Below, one piece after another: positions 59,728 through 64,000 of a stretch of 64,000 nucleotides of DNA. The translations under genes and the position numbers were made by a program. The notes under the pieces were generated by a model. It did no database searches and was not told the origin of the DNA. It saw nothing but the letters and a program-made list of their open reading frames with translations. The stretch's first letter is position 1. Each line of letters begins with the position of its first letter. The stretch lies in the NCBI RefSeq assembly GCF_014837065.1, contig NZ_JACSPP010000001.1, positions 1-64,000 of the forward strand. Direction: 5' to 3'. This stretch comes from Phocaeicola intestinalis (GTDB lineage: Bacteria > Bacteroidota > Bacteroidia > Bacteroidales > Bacteroidaceae).

Positions 59728-62070
59728 ATGGGAAAACTATGGTTAACTGTTGTGTGCTGTTGGCTTGCCTCTTGCGCTTTGGGAGCAACAGACTTTGTAT
59801 GGAAAACAGGTAGCACGATGAATGTGGCTTGTGCATCAGGTGAAGAACCCGTAGTGCAGGTTGCATTGGACTTACTGAAACGGGATTGCGAAGCCGTACT
59901 TTCGCAACCCTTCTCGGTTATGGAAACCGAAGGGGATATCTATATAGGAACGCAAGGAAAGAGTACACTTCTGGAAAAAGTGGCAAAAAGAGAAGGGATA
60001 GACCTTTCTTGCCTGAACGGACATCCGGAGGCTTTTTTCATTAAAGTATTAAAAAACGGAAAACTACTGGTAGCTGGTAGTGACAAACGAGGTACAGCAT
60101 ATGGCATCTTAGAACTCTCACGTATGCTGGGCGTATCGCCTTGGGAATGGTGGGCAGACGCTACACCGGAGAAAAAAACGGAATGGCGCATCGAAGCAGG
60201 CTTCTGCAAGCTGGACTATCCGACGGTACCCTACCGGGGCATCTTCATCAACGATGAAGACTGGGGACTGATGCCTTGGAGCTACACCAACCACGAACCT
60301 TCGAATATAAAGGGACAAATCGGTCCGAAAACCCATGCACGCATTTTCGAACTGCTCTTACGCCTGCGTGCCAATACCTTTTGGCCGGCAATGCACGAAT
60401 GTTCGGTACCTTTCTTCTTTACCGAAGGCAACAAAGAAATAGCAGACCGTTACGCCATCTACCTCGGCACTTCACATTGCGAACCAATGATGCGCAATAC
60501 CAACGGTGAATGGCGACGCGTGGGCAAAGGCGACTACAATTACCTGACCAATCGCGAAAACGTGCTAGCCTTTTGGGAAGAACGGGTAAAATTGCTCCGC
60601 CAATCAGATGACATCTATACGTTAGGCATGCGTGGCATACACGATAGCGGAATGTTAGGTGCCAAGACCGTAGACGAACAGAAGCGGGCACTGACCGACA
60701 TATTGAAAGACCAGCGGGCACTGCTGGCGAAATACAAAGGCGATGTAACCCGCGTGCCACAAGTATTGATACCGTATAAAGAAGTACTCGATGTGTACAA
60801 TGCAGGGCTGGAAGTACCCGAAGACGTGACTCTGATGTGGTGCGATGACAATTACGGATATATCACCCATTTCCCTACCGCAGAAGAAGCGGCACGCCCG
60901 GGCGGCAACGGTATCTATTACCACATATCTTACTGGGGGCGCCCACACGACTATTTGTGGCTATCCACCCTCAGCCCATATCTCATCTACCAACAGATGA
61001 AGACCGCCTACGACCGCGGCATCCGTAAGATGTGGATTCTAAATGTAGGAGATATCAAACCTGCCGAATATCAGATAGAATTGTTTATGGACATGGCTTG
61101 GAATATAAACCAGATAGAACAGGAAGGAGTAACCCGACATCTGCAAAACTTTCTTGCCCGCGAGTTCGGTACGCAGGCATCCGCCTACCTGCTTCCGATG
61201 ATGCAAGAGCACTATCGCCTTGCCCATATCCGCAAGCCGGAATTCATGGGAGGCACACGCACTGAGGAGAAAGACCCACAGTACAAAATAGTAAGTGATC
61301 TGCCGTGGAGCGAATCGTTTATCCACACACGGCTTGCCGCCTATCAGGAACTGGAAGACAAAGTTGCTATATGGGGCAGACTCATGCCTGAAACCAAACA
61401 GGCTACGTATTACCAGCTAGTACAATACCCCATTCAGGGAGCTTCCCAAATGAACAAGAAATGCCTCTATGCCCAACTGGCACGTCACGGCAAAGCAGAC
61501 TGGAAGCAAAGCACAGCAGCATTCGACAGCATCGTTTCCCTTACCCGCCACTACAATACGCCGAAGTGGAAAGGCATTATGGACTACAAGCCGCGCAACT
61601 TAGCGGTATTTCTGCCCATTCCCGAAACGCATACTGCGGAATCACTGAAGCCCGACCGCCCGTACCTTTATAAATGGAACGCACTGGAAGCCGCTGAAGG
61701 TAATCCCGTGATGTGGGAACACTTGGGCTACGAGGGCAAAGCAGCAGGCATCCGCCAAGGTGAGGCTGTATCCTTCAGCTTCGAGAATTGCCGTGCCGAT
61801 TCAGTAGAGGTGGAACTCCGCTTCCTGCCCACTCATCCCATCAATGGAAAAGACCTGCGCATCCGGGTAGAAGTAGACGGTCAGCCGTCGGACATCATTT
61901 CGTACCGCACGTATGGAAGAAGCGAAGAATGGAAGCAAAACATCCTTTCCAACCAAGCTGTGCGACGCATCACTTTTCCTCTCGGCAAATCCACTTCACA
62001 CCGATTGACGGTACATGCGATAGACGAAGGCATACTGCTGGATCAGGTTTATCTTTATGCTAAACAGTAG
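59728..62070 (+). CDS. Glycoside hydrolase family 115 alpha-glucuronidase
   Basis: 780 residues from ATG 59728; the ORF extends upstream but MGKLWLTVVCCWLASCALGA is a proper signal peptide. GH115 features: VAGSDKRGTAYGILELSRMLGVSPWEWWAD, YRGIFINDEDWGLMPWSY (hallmark), LRLRANTFWPAMHECS, MRGIHDSGM and MWCDDNYGYITHFP. GH115 enzymes remove (4-O-methyl-)glucuronic acid from xylan or related glycans. A C-terminal beta domain follows from about 600. A -7-like TTCCTTTG (59697-59704, one mismatch) precedes it. Divergent from the outer-membrane protein gene. It may belong to a PUL with the SusD/TlpA genes to the right. Confidence 0.92.
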   Translation: MGKLWLTVVCCWLASCALGATDFVWKTGSTMNVACASGEEPVVQVALDLLKRDCEAVLSQPFSVMETEGDIYIGTQGKSTLLEKVAKREGIDLSCLNGHPEAFFIKVLKNGKLLVAGSDKRGTAYGILELSRMLGVSPWEWWADATPEKKTEWRIEAGFCKLDYPTVPYRGIFINDEDWGLMPWSYTNHEPSNIKGQIGPKTHARIFELLLRLRANTFWPAMHECSVPFFFTEGNKEIADRYAIYLGTSHCEPMMRNTNGEWRRVGKGDYNYLTNRENVLAFWEERVKLLRQSDDIYTLGMRGIHDSGMLGAKTVDEQKRALTDILKDQRALLAKYKGDVTRVPQVLIPYKEVLDVYNAGLEVPEDVTLMWCDDNYGYITHFPTAEEAARPGGNGIYYHISYWGRPHDYLWLSTLSPYLIYQQMKTAYDRGIRKMWILNVGDIKPAEYQIELFMDMAWNINQIEQEGVTRHLQNFLAREFGTQASAYLLPMMQEHYRLAHIRKPEFMGGTRTEEKDPQYKIVSDLPWSESFIHTRLAAYQELEDKVAIWGRLMPETKQATYYQLVQYPIQGASQMNKKCLYAQLARHGKADWKQSTAAFDSIVSLTRHYNTPKWKGIMDYKPRNLAVFLPIPETHTAESLKPDRPYLYKWNALEAAEGNPVMWEHLGYEGKAAGIRQGEAVSFSFENCRADSVEVELRFLPTHPINGKDLRIRVEVDGQPSDIISYRTYGRSEEWKQNILSNQAVRRITFPLGKSTSHRLTVHAIDEGILLDQVYLYAKQ

Positions 62071-62181
62071 CCAGAAACTTATACCATACAAGTTGATGAA
62101 AGCGTAAGCCATATTACACATCCTCACGCAGATATATGCATGCATTATCTCAACTTACCAGAGGCTGTATATAAAACAATC

Positions 62182-62218
62182 ACGGAAATGCATCTGAAAA
62201 AATCCATTGCATTTCCGT
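62182..62218. terminator. Hairpin between convergent GH115 and TlpA-like genes
   Basis: ACGGAAATGCA (62182-62192) and TGCATTTCCGT (62208-62218) form an 11-bp perfect stem with a 15-nt loop. There is no strong T run; probably a bidirectional terminator. Confidence 0.5.
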
Positions 62219-62247
62219 AACTGCATATTGACATAATGAATTCAAAG

Positions 62248-63420
62248 TCAATCGAATAAATCAGCCAGTTTTTCTGCCAACGCTTCTCCTCTCAGATTAT
62301 CACCGACCATCCGACCTTCGGCATCTATCAGATACATGGTCGGAACAGCTCTTACCTTGTAAAGCTTTGCCACTCCGGTTTCATCCAAGAAGTTAGGCCA
62401 TTTCAACTGTTCTTCTTTTACAGCTTTTTCCCAATCGGTTTTTTTCTTATCAATGGAAATACTAATTACCTCAAAACCTTCAGAAGCGTACTGTGCATAA
62501 AGTTTTTTGATATTAGGAATTTCCTTGCGGCACGGTTTACACCACGATGCCCAAAAGTCAATCAGGATGTATTTCTTTCCTTGGCAGAGTTCTTGGAGAG
62601 TGATTTCTTTTCCCGATGCATCTTTTACCATAAATTCAGGCATCTTATCACCAATTTTACCAGTCGGGTAAAGTTCGTCTTTCACCAGTTTTCCATAATA
62701 AGAGGCTTGTGCGGCAGGTGAGAGTTCTTCGTACCACGAGCGCATGCCTTCGTTCATGTAAGAAGTGAGCGAAATCATCAGCAACGGTCCCCAGTAAGTG
62801 TCCTTGTTTTCCATTACCGTTTGGCGATAAACAGAATCTACGGTCTGGAAGAAACGCATTTCATCTTCTGCCATTTGCTTACCGGCCTCGCTTGCACGCA
62901 ACTCTGCCACTTTTGCCTGGTCTTTTGCCTGATAGGCTTCTTGTATAGCATCGAGGAGAGCTTTATGTTCTTGCTGGTTGGCATTGAATAGAGAATCCAT
63001 ACGACCGCGTACCGCCATCAGCGAATCGTAACGGGCTGTCAGGGGAGACCCACTTACAGATAACTTGTCGAGACTATACGAGGGAGTTCCATTCACATCT
63101 TCCGATACAACCGCACCTTTGATTTCGATAGCTGTATTTTCCAGCATCAGGCGGCGCGAGCCGTAGGCGTCTTTTACGGTAAGTAATACGGCGCGGGGTT
63201 CTTCCATTTTCCCGATAAAGGTGAATTTGCCTCCGATTGCCAGAGTGTCGGCTATCGGGTCACTTTCTTCGTGACATACTGGCATGAGTTGCACGTAGGC
63301 ACTGTCTGGAAGTCCTTCAATCGTTCCACTTATCAGATAACCGTCTTTAGGGGCTTGGGATGTACAAGCTGCCGTAAGGGTTCCCAGCAGCAAGATTTGC
63401 ATTAAGTTTGTTACTTTCAT
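62248..63420 (-). CDS. TlpA-like thioredoxin-family lipoprotein with DUF4369 domain
   Basis: 390 residues. Lipobox TAAC. An N-terminal DUF4369-like beta domain (about 25-130), a helical linker (about 130-245) and a C-terminal thioredoxin domain with FWASWCKPCRKEI (about 288-300), an intact CxxC, plus the cis-proline loop VRAVPTMYLID. It can reduce or shuffle disulfides of periplasmic proteins. It follows the SusD gene by 20 nt, a common SusD-TlpA arrangement in Bacteroidetes. Contrast the lipoprotein at 14859-15866, where the cysteines are lost. Confidence 0.92.
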   Translation of the reverse strand: MKVTNLMQILLLGTLTAACTSQAPKDGYLISGTIEGLPDSAYVQLMPVCHEESDPIADTLAIGGKFTFIGKMEEPRAVLLTVKDAYGSRRLMLENTAIEIKGAVVSEDVNGTPSYSLDKLSVSGSPLTARYDSLMAVRGRMDSLFNANQQEHKALLDAIQEAYQAKDQAKVAELRASEAGKQMAEDEMRFFQTVDSVYRQTVMENKDTYWGPLLMISLTSYMNEGMRSWYEELSPAAQASYYGKLVKDELYPTGKIGDKMPEFMVKDASGKEITLQELCQGKKYILIDFWASWCKPCRKEIPNIKKLYAQYASEGFEVISISIDKKKTDWEKAVKEEQLKWPNFLDETGVAKLYKVRAVPTMYLIDAEGRMVGDNLRGEALAEKLADLFD

Positions 63421-63440
63421 ACTTGTTGTTTTATGTATTT

Positions 63441-64000
63441 TTATTTAGACACGTTTTGTTGAATGCTTCCGTTTCCGGGATTGTTAATAGCACCTGCCGG
63501 GAAAGGCATTGTCCACAGATGAGAATCCGGACGAAGCGTATAAGTTTCACCTTCGTAGGTTTTCGTCATGGTGCGTGCATACGTACCTTCTTGGTTGAAG
63601 CGGCGTGCATCGGCAAAGGGTACAATGGAGAATATCAGTTCATTGTCTTTGGTACGGCGAATCAGTTCGATAGCTTCGGTTAATGTCGAGGCAGTCAGCG
63701 GCTGGTATACTTCGGGACGGATACGGGTTTGGCGCACAGCGTTCAGGGTGTTCATCGCTTCTGTGAAATCTCCTCCTTGTGCCAGACGTGCCTGGCATTC
63801 TGCCTTGATAAGATAAACTTCTGTAGTGGTCAGTCCTCCCCAGTTGAAATAACCGTTTCCTACTCCACGGTAGTACGTGTCTTGGTTTTGCGAATAAAGT
63901 TTCCAACGGGATAAGAAACGTGCATCTCCCTCTTCAAAACGTTCGGCACGCTCTACCGGTATATTGAGTTCATTGGTCGTGTAGTTTGGCGAACCGTTTC
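63441..64000 (-). CDS. SusD/RagB family lipoprotein, C-terminal part
   Basis: About 186 C-terminal codons; the gene enters from the right edge. Seen: YFNWGGLTTTEVYLIKAECQARLAQGG and MNTLNAVRQTRIRPEVY (the TPR-like helix pair of SusD) and the ending HLWTMPFPAGAINNPGNG, typical of SusD C-termini (PIP..EI-type stretch). SusD proteins are surface glycan- or peptide-binding partners of SusC. Its presence indicates a SusC/SusD pair just outside the window, co-transcribed with the TlpA-like gene. Confidence 0.9.
   Translation of the reverse strand, partial: NGSPNYTTNELNIPVERAERFEEGDARFLSRWKLYSQNQDTYYRGVGNGYFNWGGLTTTEVYLIKAECQARLAQGGDFTEAMNTLNAVRQTRIRPEVYQPLTASTLTEAIELIRRTKDNELIFSIVPFADARRFNQEGTYARTMTKTYEGETYTLRPDSHLWTMPFPAGAINNPGNGSIQQNVSK

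Overview
The window is a chromosomal segment from a gut-type Bacteroidales bacterium, most likely a Bacteroides or Phocaeicola species. This rests on three things seen in the sequence. Most start codons are preceded by the Bacteroidetes -7 box TAnnTTTG rather than a Shine-Dalgarno site. Many lipoproteins, SusD/TlpA, Mfa-type fimbrial lipoproteins, a DUF4254 protein and a CfxA-type beta-lactamase are encoded. Genes alternate between strands in short operons. No sequence search was possible, so family names come from motifs and remembered homologues.

Layout, left to right. 1-872: the 5' half of a group II intron (minus strand) inserted just behind the terminator of tRNA-Gln(UUG). 1.1-7.1 kb: three unusual peptidase-type genes (tricorn/S41, a cytoplasmic S41-like protein with a small membrane partner, and a two-DTG aspartyl protease-like protein). 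7.5-18.3 kb: housekeeping genes (LolE-type permease, rbfA, O-methyltransferase, pyruvate kinase, aroQ, xerD, a TPR lipoprotein, a thioredoxin-fold lipoprotein without its cysteines, yifB/comM, rpsO). 18.5-21.1 kb: an AT-richer restriction-modification island with two adenine methylases (DpnA-like and Dam-like) around a PD-(D/E)xK-type nuclease. 21.3-26 kb: typA and a GH9 glycosidase.

26-45.7 kb: a broad envelope polysaccharide region. It holds a polyprenyl-phosphate sugar triad (GT2, GtrA, GT39/ArnT-like), a series of GT2/GT4/GT9/GT32 and galactofuranosyl/fucosyl-type transferases, an LPS-kinase-like protein, an LpxL-like acyltransferase and an MsbA-like exporter, interrupted by mnmA, cysE and a Nudix hydrolase. 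Together these fit assembly and export of lipid A-core. 45.7-50.7 kb: a YfhO membrane protein, the mtnN-luxS operon for SAH recycling and AI-2, and a CfxA-family beta-lactamase.

51-58.5 kb: a four-gene minus-strand operon of surface lipoproteins: a metzincin-type metalloprotease followed by three Mfa2/FimB-like proteins, two of which share a large C-terminal domain. No obvious shaft pilin is present. 58.8-64 kb: an outer-membrane protein, a GH115 alpha-glucuronidase, a TlpA-like lipoprotein and the C-terminus of a SusD protein, probably the edge of a polysaccharide utilisation locus.

The most unusual non-coding signal is four intergenic arrays of short AT-rich palindromic units repeated at exactly 23 bp (three arrays) or 22 bp (one array). 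The units differ between arrays but the architecture is the same. Other intergenic signals are a family of about 100-bp palindromes in three consecutive gaps (9.1, 9.8 and 11.4 kb), one of which supplies the C-terminus of AroQ; several MITE-like inverted-repeat elements; and a terminator-like hairpin in the leader of mnmA.
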